From Chromohalobacter canadensis (GTDB taxonomy: Bacteria > Pseudomonadota > Gammaproteobacteria > Pseudomonadales > Halomonadaceae): a stretch of 64,000 nt of DNA. The notes under the pieces were generated by a model that was given only the letters and a program-made list of their open reading frames with translations, ran no database searches and was not told where the DNA came from. Both the position numbers and the translations under genes were made by a program. The stretch covers positions 2,790,001 through 2,854,000 of the forward strand of contig NZ_CP140151.1 of the NCBI RefSeq assembly GCF_034479555.1. The letters are read 5' to 3'. This document shows, piece by piece, positions 55,913-64,000 of this stretch (position 1 is the first letter of the stretch; each line of letters starts with the position of its first letter).

Positions 55913-57082
55913 TCAAGCGCCGGGACGCTGTCGTACGAGATAGTTCAGCAAGGCACCGCTACCGAACTGCCAGGGCCGAATGCGGTCGCTGGTGTCGACG
56001 CGATTGACCAGCGCCCCGAGTGTGGGCGTGGCGATGGTCACCACGTCTTCGACGTGGTGAGTGAAGCCGCTACCTTGGGTATCACGATCTTGGGTCGGGG
56101 CGAATAATGTTCCCAGGAACAGCATGAAGCCGTCCGGATACTGGTGATGTGCGCCTAGTGTCTGGCCGACGAGGTCGAGTGGGTCGCGACTGATCTGGTT
56201 CATCGAGCTCACCGCGTCCAGGTGAAAGCCATCCTCGCCACGGACATCCAGAGTCACCTCCAGGGCGCGAACACTGTCGATATCGAAGTCGTCATCGAAA
56301 AGGCGTACGAAGGGGCCGATGGCGCAAGAGGCGTTGTTGTCCTTGGCCTTGCCCAGCAACAGAGCACTACGCCCTTCGACATCGCGCAGGTTGACGTCGT
56401 TGCCGAGCGTGGCGCCACGTACTTGGCCGCGCGAGTCCACCGCCAGCACGACCTCGGGCTCGGGGTTGTTCCATTTAGAGGCCGGGTGAATGCCGACCCG
56501 ATGCCCTAGGCCCACCGCCGACATGGGCTGCGATTTGGTGAACACTTCGGCGTCGGGGCCGATGCCGACTTCCAGGTATTGCGACCAGACGTCGAGCTCA
56601 ACCAGCTTGGCCTTGAGGGCCTCAGCCTCGGCGGAGCCCGGCGTCAACCGGGAGAGGTCGTCGCCGATCAACGAGGTGACGGTCTCGCGCAATGTCGCGG
56701 CCTTCTGGCTATCGCCGCGCGCCTGCTCCTCGATCACCCGCTCCAGCATCGATGACGCGAACGTCACCCCGCAAGCTTTGATTGCCTGCAGATCGCAGGG
56801 GGCCAGAAGATGCCAGGTAGCGGGGTCGCCCTCGGCATCGAGCGAGGCTTCAAGGCAATCGCTGACCGCGAGAAGCGGGGCATCCGGCGCTTGGGCGATG
56901 CGTGTTGGTAGATCGTCGAATTCCAGCAGGGCACTGAACGTGGGGGCCAGAGCACTGATATCGTGCAGCATGCCGTCACGCACGGTGACCAGGCGGGGAC
57001 CTTGCGCATCGGGGTCCCATATGCGGCCGATCAAGTTGTTGTTGCCGGCATCTTGGGGAAGAAACGGGTGAAATTCATTCAT
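55913..57082 (-). CDS. xylX: 2-keto-3-deoxy-D-xylonate dehydratase (XylX-like, FAH family)
   Basis: A 389-residue fumarylacetoacetate-hydrolase-fold enzyme converting 2-keto-3-deoxypentonate to 2-oxoglutarate semialdehyde. Caulobacter XylX-like stretches are clear: VWSQYLEVGIGPDAEVFTK, WNNPEPEVVLAVDSRGQVRG, NDVNLRDVEGRSALLLGKAK and DNNASCAIGPFVRLFDDDFD. It may also act on 2-keto-3-deoxy-L-arabinonate, since a paired arabonate dehydratase lies divergently. The promoter carries two ATGTTNAACAT operators. Confidence 0.9.
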   Translation of the reverse strand: MNEFHPFLPQDAGNNNLIGRIWDPDAQGPRLVTVRDGMLHDISALAPTFSALLEFDDLPTRIAQAPDAPLLAVSDCLEASLDAEGDPATWHLLAPCDLQAIKACGVTFASSMLERVIEEQARGDSQKAATLRETVTSLIGDDLSRLTPGSAEAEALKAKLVELDVWSQYLEVGIGPDAEVFTKSQPMSAVGLGHRVGIHPASKWNNPEPEVVLAVDSRGQVRGATLGNDVNLRDVEGRSALLLGKAKDNNASCAIGPFVRLFDDDFDIDSVRALEVTLDVRGEDGFHLDAVSSMNQISRDPLDLVGQTLGAHHQYPDGFMLFLGTLFAPTQDRDTQGSGFTHHVEDVVTIATPTLGALVNRVDTSDRIRPWQFGSGALLNYLVRQRPGA

Positions 57083-57117
57083 GGGCGCGCCCTTGGATTC
57101 GTCGCATCAGGCGGTAA

Positions 57118-57148
57118 ATGTTGAACATAGTGCTTACATGTTCAACAT
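57118..57148. promoter_or_regulatory. Paired operators ATGTTNAACAT in the pentose control region
   Basis: ATGTTGAACAT (57118-57128) and ATGTTCAACAT (57138-57148) are perfect palindromes 20 bases apart centre to centre, two helical turns. They lie just upstream of the XylX-like gene and 300 bases before the divergent pentonate dehydratase. A further palindromic core, GGTATACC, lies at 57156-57163. The same paired operator recurs at 62728. Confidence 0.7.
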
Positions 57149-57163
57149 AGACTTTGGTATACC

Positions 57164-57451
57164 CGCTGCAATCTACCCCAGGCGGTCGGGCTGCTGGTAT
57201 AGGGGTTGATCGACGCTTTCCTCTTGCTGTCCATTGGTGGAAAACGCATTTTAATCAGCATCCTGAAGCCTCGTTTCGGCACTGTACCTAGATCTCGATG
57301 TCGGTTTTTGAAGGGGGTGAAAAAAGCCCGATAAAATTTTTGATATTTTTTTTTATATCAAAGCAGGTCTTTTTTGACATTATTCGGTTATTGAAGGGGG
57401 CGTTTATGGTGTTGGCAACGCTAATGCGAACGCCATGAGAAGGAGCCCCCG
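57164..57451. other. Rest of the xylX/dehydratase intergenic region
   Basis: No gene seen. It is AT-rich from 57319 to 57385, with T-runs at 57350 and 57369, consistent with promoter DNA for the rightward dehydratase. AAGGAG at 57441 is its ribosome site. Confidence 0.4.
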
Positions 57452-59197
57452 ATGAGTCAGTCCCCTCGCCGACTGCGCAGTGCCGAGTGGTTTGGTACTG
57501 CCGATAAGAACGGCTTCATGTATCGCAGCTGGATGAAGAACCAGGGCATTCCCGACCATGAATTCCAGGGCAAGCCGATCATCGGCATCTGCAATACCTG
57601 GTCGGAGCTTACGCCCTGCAACGCGCATTTCCGCAAGCTGGCCGAGCACGTCAAGAAAGGGGTACTCGAAGCTGGCGGTTATCCGGTCGAGTTTCCGGTG
57701 TTCTCCAACGGTGAATCCAACCTGCGGCCCACCGCGATGTTCACCCGCAATCTGGCGAGCATGGATGTCGAGGAGGCGATTCGTGGCAACCCGCTCGATG
57801 CCGTGATTCTGCTGGTCGGCTGCGACAAGACCACGCCGGCGCTACTGATGGGAGCGGCAAGCTGCGATATCCCCACTCTCGTGGTCACTGGCGGCCCGAT
57901 GCTCAACGGCAAGCACGAGGGCAAGGACATCGGTTCGGGCACCGTGGTGTGGAAACTCTCCGAGGAGGTGAAAGCCGGCAAGATATCGCTACACGACTTC
58001 ATGGCCGCCGAAGCGGGCATGTCGCGTTCCGCCGGTACCTGCAACACCATGGGCACCGCCTCGACTATGGCCTGCATGGCCGAATCGCTGGGCACCTCGT
58101 TGCCCCACAACGCGGCCATTCCAGCGGTCGATTCGCGCCGCTACGTGCTGGCGCACCTCTCCGGCAACCGTATCGTCGAGATGGTTCACGAGGATCTCAA
58201 GCTCTCCAAGGTGCTTACCAAGCAAGCCTTCGAGAACGCTATTCGCACCAATGCGGCCATCGGCGGTTCGACCAATGCGGTCATTCACTTGCAAGCCATC
58301 GCCGGACGCATCGGGGTCGACCTGACGCTGGACGACTGGACGCGCATCGGACGTGGCACGCCGACCATCGTTGACCTGCAGCCCTCGGGGCGCTACCTGA
58401 TGGAAGAGTTCTACTATGCAGGCGGCTTGCCAGCCGTGTTGCGCCGCCTTGGCGAGGCCGACCGGTTGCCGCACAAGGATGCCCTGACCATCAACGGCAA
58501 GACCCTATGGGAGAACGTGGAGGACGCGCCGCTGTATAACGACGCCGTGATTCGCCCCCTCGACACGCCGTTGCGCGAGGATGGCGGTATGTGCGTGATG
58601 CGTGGGAACCTCGCGCCCAATGGCGCTGTCCTCAAACCTTCCGCGGCGACGCCGGAATTGATGTCGCATCGGGGACGCGCCGTGGTCTTCGAAAACTTCG
58701 ACGACTACAAGGCACGTATCAACGATCCCGATCTCGATGTCACCGCCGACGATATCCTGGTGATGAAGAACTGCGGGCCGCGCGGTTATCACGGTATGGC
58801 CGAAGTCGGCAATATGGGGCTGCCGTCCAAGCTGCTCGAGCAGGGTGTCACCGACATGGTGCGTATTTCCGATGCGCGCATGAGCGGCACTGCCTACGGT
58901 ACCGTGGTTCTCCACGTGGCGCCGGAAGCTGCTGCCGGGGGGCCGCTCGCTGCGGTTCGTAATGGCGACTTGATTGCGCTCGATGCCTATGCCAGCACGT
59001 TGCACCTGGAGGTCGACGATGCCGAGCTTGCTGCACGCCTGGCCGAGGCCGATCCCACCGCTGAGTCGACCCAGATTGCCAGCACCGGCGGTTATCGCCA
59101 GCTCTACATCGAGCACGTGCTGCAAGCCGATCAAGGCTGCGATTTCGACTTCCTGGTTGGCTGTCGTGGTGCGGAAGTGCCTCGTCACTCGCACTGA
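57452..59197 (+). CDS. IlvD/EDD-family pentonate dehydratase, L-arabonate dehydratase type
   Basis: A 581-residue Fe-S dehydratase removing water from a pentonate to give 2-keto-3-deoxypentonate. Cluster cysteines lie in [28 protein letters not shown] and [20 protein letters not shown]. The sequence is closest in style to L-arabonate dehydratases (SAEWFGTADKNGFMYRSWMK start), but galactonate or xylonate cannot be excluded. It is distinct from the second dehydratase at 62798. The gene ends in a convergent arrangement with the GH43 gene. Confidence 0.88.
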   Translation: MSQSPRRLRSAEWFGTADKNGFMYRSWMKNQGIPDHEFQGKPIIGICNTWSELTPCNAHFRKLAEHVKKGVLEAGGYPVEFPVFSNGESNLRPTAMFTRNLASMDVEEAIRGNPLDAVILLVGCDKTTPALLMGAASCDIPTLVVTGGPMLNGKHEGKDIGSGTVVWKLSEEVKAGKISLHDFMAAEAGMSRSAGTCNTMGTASTMACMAESLGTSLPHNAAIPAVDSRRYVLAHLSGNRIVEMVHEDLKLSKVLTKQAFENAIRTNAAIGGSTNAVIHLQAIAGRIGVDLTLDDWTRIGRGTPTIVDLQPSGRYLMEEFYYAGGLPAVLRRLGEADRLPHKDALTINGKTLWENVEDAPLYNDAVIRPLDTPLREDGGMCVMRGNLAPNGAVLKPSAATPELMSHRGRAVVFENFDDYKARINDPDLDVTADDILVMKNCGPRGYHGMAEVGNMGLPSKLLEQGVTDMVRISDARMSGTAYGTVVLHVAPEAAAGGPLAAVRNGDLIALDAYASTLHLEVDDAELAARLAEADPTAESTQIASTGGYRQLYIEHVLQADQGCDFDFLVGCRGAEVPRHSH

Positions 59198-59215
59198 GGG
59201 CTTGGCGGCCGATTG

Positions 59216-59236
59216 TGGCGGGGCAAAGCCCCGCCA
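59216..59236. terminator. Hairpin between convergent dehydratase and GH43 genes
   Basis: TGGCGGGGC-AAA-GCCCCGCCA, a nine-base-pair stem without a U-tract. Confidence 0.45.
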
Positions 59237-59305
59237 TGCAAGGTGCCATGGGGCATGTCGTGATAGTGAACGGTTGCTTATGACAGCATGTCGTGCCGGT
59301 CGTGC

Positions 59306-60877
59306 TTATGAAAGAGGTCGGTAGTCAAAGTAGGCGAAATCCGCTGCCTGGCATCGGCCACCTAGATCCTGCGTGCATAGCCCCACGAAGGTTCCGGTGA
59401 AGCGTATGTAATCGGCAGCATCGTCGGAAAGGTTGCGGATATCGATGACATCACCAATGGCGCGCCACGCCTCATCGACCGGCGCTGCGTAGAACTGCAT
59501 GCGCTCTTTGTGGATCGTTGCCATCAAACGAGTAGGACCCTCCGGGAGTGGGATCTTGTTCAGCAGCAGCTCATCATATATTCCGTGGCGAGATTCGATG
59601 ATACCGAGACATCTCCCGTCGGTCTCATGATGCGTTACATGTAGGTAAGCGTAATCGGTCGTATCGTAATAGATGATCAGTCCCGCCATTTGTTGAAAAT
59701 TCTCTGGAGAATACTCGAGCTGGGTTTCAACCTCGACGTGAAAGTCAGTCAGTCGTCTTGCCAGCAGGCTTTGGTGATGCGTCGACTGCATCGACTCGCC
59801 TCCCTTGAGCCTCAAAAAGCCGGTGCGCTCGGAGAGCGAGAGCCAATCCTCGCTGAAGGCTCGCCGTAGTGAATTCCAGTAGCCCTTCAGCTCGGGAGAA
59901 GAGAATTCGTCCAGGTTGTTTTCCGTCGGCATGGGGTGGGGCGGTAGCTTCGGTGCCTCTACGTTGATACTGGGGTGGGGGCCATACATGACACGTAGCC
60001 ATCCTTCTTGGGTCCAATGACATTTTTGAATGGCCGTTTCGCGTCCGAGAATGCATTTGTCTTCCACGACCGGACGACCACATAGATGGGCCATATACCA
60101 CTCTCCGTCTTGTGTCTCGACGAGACTGGCATGACCTGCCTTTTGTAATTGATCTCGCTGGCTTTGATCGGAGGTAAGTACAGGGTTATCGGGATCGACT
60201 TCGTAGGGACCTAGCAAGGAAGAAGAGCGCGCTACCGTGACGGCGTGAGTGTATCCGGTACCGCCCTCGGCCGTGATCAGATAATAATATCCGTTACGTT
60301 TGTAGAGATGGGGCGCTTCCGTTACGCCGAGTCGAGTCCCTTTGAAGATGTTGCGTATGGGGCCTGTTAAAGAATGGGTGGCCCGGTCGTAACGCTGGAG
60401 TGCGATGCCAGCAAAAGAGTTTTGTCCCTTGCGGAAATCCCAGATCATGTTTAGAAGCCAGCTCGAGCCATCGTCATCATGAAAAAGGGAAGGGTCGAAG
60501 CCGCTACTATTCAGGTAGATAGGGTCGGACCAGGGCCCTTCGATATTCTCAGCGGTAACGAGATAGTTATGGGTATCCTTGAATGCTCCTTTTCGGCTTT
60601 TGACATCGGTATAGACCAGATAGAAAAGGCCATCGGCATGACTCAAGCAGGGCGCCCAGACCCCTCCCGAGTCGATGTTGCCAACCATGTCGAGCTGAGA
60701 AGTGCGCGTCAGCGGATAGGTAAGCAGCCGCCAATGGACCAGGTCTCTGGAGTGATGGATCTGTACGCCGGGAAACCACTCGAATGTGGAGACCGCGATA
60801 TAATAGTCGTCGCCCACTCTGAGAATCGAGGGGTCCGGATGGTAGCCGGGCAAGACGGGATTGGTAATGAGAGCCAT
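59306..60877 (-). CDS. GH43 beta-xylosidase
   Basis: A 523-residue glycoside hydrolase releasing xylose from xylo-oligosaccharides. The N-terminal five-bladed propeller opens with NPVLPGYHPDPSILRVGDDY, which contains the catalytic-base aspartate, followed by STFEWFPGVQIHHSRDLVHW and, mid-chain, LGVTEAPHLYKRNGYYYLI with the likely catalytic glutamate. The C-terminal half is the beta-sandwich domain typical of XynB-type enzymes. No signal peptide: it acts on imported oligosaccharides. AAGGA precedes the chosen ATG. It lies 32 bases downstream of the symporter gene. Confidence 0.92.
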   Translation of the reverse strand: MALITNPVLPGYHPDPSILRVGDDYYIAVSTFEWFPGVQIHHSRDLVHWRLLTYPLTRTSQLDMVGNIDSGGVWAPCLSHADGLFYLVYTDVKSRKGAFKDTHNYLVTAENIEGPWSDPIYLNSSGFDPSLFHDDDGSSWLLNMIWDFRKGQNSFAGIALQRYDRATHSLTGPIRNIFKGTRLGVTEAPHLYKRNGYYYLITAEGGTGYTHAVTVARSSSLLGPYEVDPDNPVLTSDQSQRDQLQKAGHASLVETQDGEWYMAHLCGRPVVEDKCILGRETAIQKCHWTQEGWLRVMYGPHPSINVEAPKLPPHPMPTENNLDEFSSPELKGYWNSLRRAFSEDWLSLSERTGFLRLKGGESMQSTHHQSLLARRLTDFHVEVETQLEYSPENFQQMAGLIIYYDTTDYAYLHVTHHETDGRCLGIIESRHGIYDELLLNKIPLPEGPTRLMATIHKERMQFYAAPVDEAWRAIGDVIDIRNLSDDAADYIRFTGTFVGLCTQDLGGRCQAADFAYFDYRPLS

Positions 60878-60909
60878 ATGATCAGCTTCCTTGTTGCCAG
60901 GCGGTGAGC

Positions 60910-62316
60910 TCAAGTTCTTGCCTTGAGGTCCGCGATAATGTTCGGGTAGCGTTTATCGAGATCGTAAAAAAGCATGAGAACGATAAGAAGAACACAAAGC
61001 GCGAGTGGCAGATAAATGAACAGAGTCTGGATCGATAGCAAGGCGGCTGCGCTTTGTTCGCCGCCCCCGCCGACATAACCACCGAAAGCCAGTATCCAAC
61101 CAATGAGCGCCGTACCCAGCCCGCTGCCCATCTTGATACCCATACTGCCGCCGCTATAGACCATGCCTTCGTTACGGATACCGGTCTTCCATTCGCCGTA
61201 CTCGATAGTGTCGCCCAAGATGGCAAACATGCTGCCATTGATCGGTGCCTTGCCGATTCCTCGGATGATGGTTCCGGCGATGAGCAGTGTCACGTTGCTG
61301 AGGTCGATCAGCATCACGAGATAGCCAAAAATGGTGATCAATTCGCCGACAATAATCGCGTTGCGTTTGCCGAAACGCTTGGTGATCGGAGCCACGCAGG
61401 CCATTCCCACGAGGATGAAGGCGATATAAGCAGTGGTGACGATTCCGACCATCCAGGTATCGTCCAGGATATATTCGGCGTAATAGACCACGGCACCAGA
61501 GTTGAGTGCGTTGAATATATAGGTCATCAGGATGAACGCTGTTGCCAGCGCCCAATACCTGTTCTTGCACAGCGTCAGCAGGCTTTCTTTGAGTGAAACG
61601 GTCGAGTCTCGTTGGCTCTGACTGGCGGGCTTGACGCGTTCTCGTGTCGTCTTGAAGGTGAAGATGAAAAGCGCAGTACCGACCGAACCGAAAATCATGA
61701 AGGTCACGACCCAGCCGAATTGCTCGCCGCCGAGCAGTGTCGCGACAGGGAGCGTCAGGTTGCTGACCAACAAGACACCTATGAGGGCTAGGCTCATTCG
61801 GAAGATGTTCAACAAAGAGCGTTGATATTGGTCTTGAGTTATAAGCGAGTTCATCGTCCCGTAGGGGACGTTGAGTCCCGTATAGACGAGGCAGACCACA
61901 TTGTAGGTCACGGCGATGTAAACAACTTGCCAAAAGGGAGACACATCGGGCACGGCAAAGAGCAATACTGCTGAAAGCGCGAAGGGCACTGCCAGCCATA
62001 ATAGCCAGGGTCTCGCCTTGCCATGACGGGAGCGCGTCTTGTCGATGACGTATCCCATGGCAATATCCGAGACGCCGTCGAACACGCGTGAGAACAGCAT
62101 GATCGAGCCGATGACTCCGGCGGCGACGCCGATGACATCCGTGTAGTAATACACGATAAAGATGCTCATCGCTTGCCAGATGAAATTGCTGGCCAAGTCG
62201 CCACAGCCATAGCCGATCTTCTCGAGAAGACCGATCTTCTCGACTGGTGGGACTGGAGAAGCAGTGTGCGTTGCGTGCTCACCAGGCGCTGTTGAAGTCT
62301 GTGAATTTGCCGTCAT
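60910..62316 (-). CDS. GPH-family xyloside:cation symporter
   Basis: A 468-residue inner-membrane transporter of the glycoside-pentoside-hexuronide family with about 12 helices. Signatures: EKIGYGCGDLASNFIWQAMS, the loop DVIGVAAGVIGSIMLFSRVF, then DIAMGYVIDKTRSRHGKARP, and GEWKTGIRNEGMVYSGG. Paired with a cytoplasmic GH43 enzyme it most likely imports xylobiose or other xylosides with protons or sodium. The start at MTANSQT has GAGGT six bases upstream. Confidence 0.9.
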   Translation of the reverse strand: MTANSQTSTAPGEHATHTASPVPPVEKIGLLEKIGYGCGDLASNFIWQAMSIFIVYYYTDVIGVAAGVIGSIMLFSRVFDGVSDIAMGYVIDKTRSRHGKARPWLLWLAVPFALSAVLLFAVPDVSPFWQVVYIAVTYNVVCLVYTGLNVPYGTMNSLITQDQYQRSLLNIFRMSLALIGVLLVSNLTLPVATLLGGEQFGWVVTFMIFGSVGTALFIFTFKTTRERVKPASQSQRDSTVSLKESLLTLCKNRYWALATAFILMTYIFNALNSGAVVYYAEYILDDTWMVGIVTTAYIAFILVGMACVAPITKRFGKRNAIIVGELITIFGYLVMLIDLSNVTLLIAGTIIRGIGKAPINGSMFAILGDTIEYGEWKTGIRNEGMVYSGGSMGIKMGSGLGTALIGWILAFGGYVGGGGEQSAAALLSIQTLFIYLPLALCVLLIVLMLFYDLDKRYPNIIADLKART

Positions 62317-62727
62317 GGTGGACCTCGTTGTCATGGAAGGGGGCGCTGACCTCCAGTGATGTGAAGACGCAGTGGTGCATGTCTAACGACTGTTTGCTTT
62401 CCTATTTGGCGAGCGATGGAGTGTTTAGTTTGAAGAGTTAATTAATATTATGTTTGTGTAATAATAAAGAGATTTCCATTATACGTTGGTCATATCCCCG
62501 TTATCCTTTGATGGATCAGGCATGCATGTGCTGTATGAGCAATGCTTTTCAGCGTCGTCAAGCTGGAAGGGTAAAGAATCTCTCTTAACCAAGGGTGGTG
62601 AGCTTATGGGGAGCTCATGGTTGATACCCTTGGATACCAACATCGCCTTGGGAGGCGGCCCATGGGCCGCCTCCTTGCGTTGGGGGCTGCTCGCATGTGT
62701 CAGCGGGAGATCTACGCCTATCGGAGT
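62317..62727. other. Intergenic region before the xylonate dehydratase
   Basis: No credible gene. It contains an AT-rich stretch (62425-62480), probably promoter DNA for the leftward symporter operon, and the palindrome described separately at 62651. Confidence 0.4.
62651..62674. terminator. Perfect 24-base palindrome, terminator-like
   Basis: GGAGGCGGCCCA is followed directly by its complement TGGGCCGCCTCC, then TTGCG. It is a very stable hairpin with poor U-tract, and could end a rightward transcript or insulate the xylonate dehydratase promoter. Confidence 0.4.
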
Positions 62728-62758
62728 ATGTTGAACATACTGGGAATATGTTTGACTT
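62728..62758. promoter_or_regulatory. Second paired pentose operator, upstream of xylonate dehydratase
   Basis: ATGTTGAACAT (62728-62738) is identical to the site at 57118. A degenerate copy, ATGTTTGACTT (62748-62758), lies at the same 20-base centre-to-centre spacing. The pair sits 40-70 bases before the xylonate dehydratase start. Confidence 0.65.
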
Positions 62759-62797
62759 ACTTAGGAGCCGATTGTTCTTTCGAGAGGAGATAACCCG

Positions 62798-64000
62798 ATG
62801 TCCGCCGACAATCGCCGCATGACCCCCGATCAACTGCGTTCGCGCTGGTGGTTCGACAATCCCGAGCATCCGGGGACCACGGCGCTATGCATCGAGCGCT
62901 ACATGAACTACGGCCTGACGCTGGAAGAACTCAAGAGCGGCAAGCCGATCATCGGCATCGCGCAGTCGGGCTCCGACTTGACGCCTTGCAATCGTCACCA
63001 CATCGACCTGGTAAAACGCGTCAAGGATGGCATCCGCGCCGCTGGGGGCGTGCCGTTCGAGTTTCCCCTGCATCCCATCCATGAAAACGTGCGCCGGCCG
63101 ACGGCAGCGCTGGATCGCAACCTGGCATACCTGGGCCTGGTGGAAGTCCTGCATGGTTATCCGTTAGACGGCGTGGTGCTGACCACCGGCTGTGACAAGA
63201 CCACGCCCGCCTGCCTGATGGCGGCGGCGACGGTCAACATTCCGGCGATCGTGCTCTCCGGCGGGCCGATGCTCAATGGCTGGCGCGGCACTCAGGAACG
63301 CGTGGGCTCGGGCACCATCATCTGGGAACTGCGCAAGCGTCTTGCGGCAGGGGATATCGGCTACGAGGAATTCCTGTCCCGCGCCACCGATTCGGCGCCT
63401 TCCGTGGGCCACTGCAACACCATGGGCACCGCCTCGACGATGAATTCCATGGCCGAAGCGTTGGGCATGAGCCTGCCCGGCTCGGCGATGATCCCGGCGC
63501 CCTACAAGGAGCGCTCGATGGTTGCCTACCAGACCGGGACGCGCATCGTCGACATGGTGTGGGAAGACCTGCGGCCGCTGGATATCATCACTCGCGAGGC
63601 CTGCGAAAATGCCATCGTGGTGTGTTCTGCGCTGGGCGGTTCCTCCAATGCGCCGGTGCATATCAATGCCATCGCCCGTCACGCGGGGATCGAGCTGACC
63701 AACGACGACTGGCAGCGCCTCGGGCACGAAATTCCGCTACTTGCCAACGTGATGCCGGCGGGGATCTATCTTTCCGAGGAGTTCTACCGGGCCGGTGGCG
63801 TGCCCGCGGTGCTCAGCGAACTGATCAAGGCCGGACGTCTGCATGGCGACGTGGCAACGGTCAACGGCAAGACATTGGCGGAGAATACGGCAGGGCGTGA
63901 AACCCTGGACGACGATATCATTCGCCGCTATGACAATCCGCTGGTGGAAGAGGCCGGCTTCATCAACCTCAAGGGCAATCTGTTCGATTCGGCGTTGATG
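62798..64000 (+). CDS. xylD: D-xylonate dehydratase, 3' end outside window
   Basis: IlvD/EDD-family Fe-S enzyme converting D-xylonate to 2-keto-3-deoxy-D-xylonate. The 401 residues visible run off the right edge, about two-thirds of the usual 590. Caulobacter XylD-like stretches: [77 protein letters not shown] and [20 protein letters not shown], which hold the cluster cysteines. GAGGAGA nine to ten bases upstream supports the start. With xylX and the dehydrogenase it completes the core of a Weimberg pathway. Confidence 0.93.
   Translation, partial: MSADNRRMTPDQLRSRWWFDNPEHPGTTALCIERYMNYGLTLEELKSGKPIIGIAQSGSDLTPCNRHHIDLVKRVKDGIRAAGGVPFEFPLHPIHENVRRPTAALDRNLAYLGLVEVLHGYPLDGVVLTTGCDKTTPACLMAAATVNIPAIVLSGGPMLNGWRGTQERVGSGTIIWELRKRLAAGDIGYEEFLSRATDSAPSVGHCNTMGTASTMNSMAEALGMSLPGSAMIPAPYKERSMVAYQTGTRIVDMVWEDLRPLDIITREACENAIVVCSALGGSSNAPVHINAIARHAGIELTNDDWQRLGHEIPLLANVMPAGIYLSEEFYRAGGVPAVLSELIKAGRLHGDVATVNGKTLAENTAGRETLDDDIIRRYDNPLVEEAGFINLKGNLFDSALM

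Noticed and set aside
62486..62734. Possible 82-residue protein before xylD
   Set aside because: No ribosome site or recognisable motif, it contains the long palindrome, and it runs into the operator region.

Overview
The window is high-GC, gamma-proteobacterial chromosome with densely packed genes and acidic proteins. Gene content fits a halophilic Halomonadaceae member (Chromohalobacter/Halomonas type); this is inferred from gene content and style, not from an rRNA gene. No rRNA, tRNA, CRISPR array, insertion sequence or prophage was recognised.

Layout. 0-3.4 kb: the 3' part of a cyanophycin synthetase, translationally coupled to an isoaspartyl dipeptidase. 3.4-11.9 kb: divergent nitrate/nitrite assimilation genes (nirD, nirB and a NasC-like flavoprotein leftward; nasA and a siroheme methyltransferase rightward) with structured leaders and -24/-12 (sigma-54) type promoters. 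11.9-12.4 kb: a ParE/RelE-type toxin-antitoxin pair. 12.5-20.1 kb: LysR regulators, an EamA exporter, beta-alanine:pyruvate transaminase, malonate-semialdehyde dehydrogenase, a GFA protein and a serine hydrolase. 20.2-31.3 kb: a leftward exopolysaccharide locus (UDP-glucose dehydrogenase, Alg8-like synthase, PilZ protein Alg44, PL14 and PL5 lyases, a very large AlgK-like Sel1 lipoprotein), followed by a short sigma-54/terminator-bounded transcription unit. 31.4-35.5 kb: LysE exporter, Lrp regulator, peroxiredoxin, RutR-like TetR, MFS permease and a RutR gene relic. 35.6-42.9 kb: the reductive pyrimidine pathway (preA, preT, dihydropyrimidinase, beta-ureidopropionase) and a divergent NCS1 permease. 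42.9-46.5 kb: nitrate MFS transporter and the NasT/NasS nitrate-sensing antitermination pair. 46.5-54 kb: housekeeping genes (M23 endopeptidase, pirin, LysR, glutathionyl-hydroquinone reductase, YaiI, DEAD-box helicase). 54-64 kb: a pentose/xyloside regulon (2-oxoglutarate semialdehyde dehydrogenase, XylX-like dehydratase, two IlvD/EDD pentonate dehydratases, GH43 beta-xylosidase, GPH symporter), the last dehydratase running off the right edge.

How the parts fit. Nitrogen acquisition dominates. Nitrate uptake, both reductases, the siroheme enzyme, NasTS and the nucleobase permease all lie behind strong or plausible GG-N10-GC promoters. Two leaders contain hairpins with AACGNC hexaloops of the kind ANTAR proteins such as NasT bind. 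Uracil catabolism yields beta-alanine, which the transaminase and dehydrogenase at 15.6-18.6 kb can take to acetyl-CoA. The xylose genes form a Weimberg route to 2-oxoglutarate, and two divergent promoter regions share paired ATGTTNAACAT operators. The most novel-looking locus is the alginate-like polymer cluster: its sugar-nucleotide dehydrogenase looks like UDP-glucose rather than GDP-mannose dehydrogenase, which suggests a c-di-GMP-controlled polyglucuronate (glucuronan) system.
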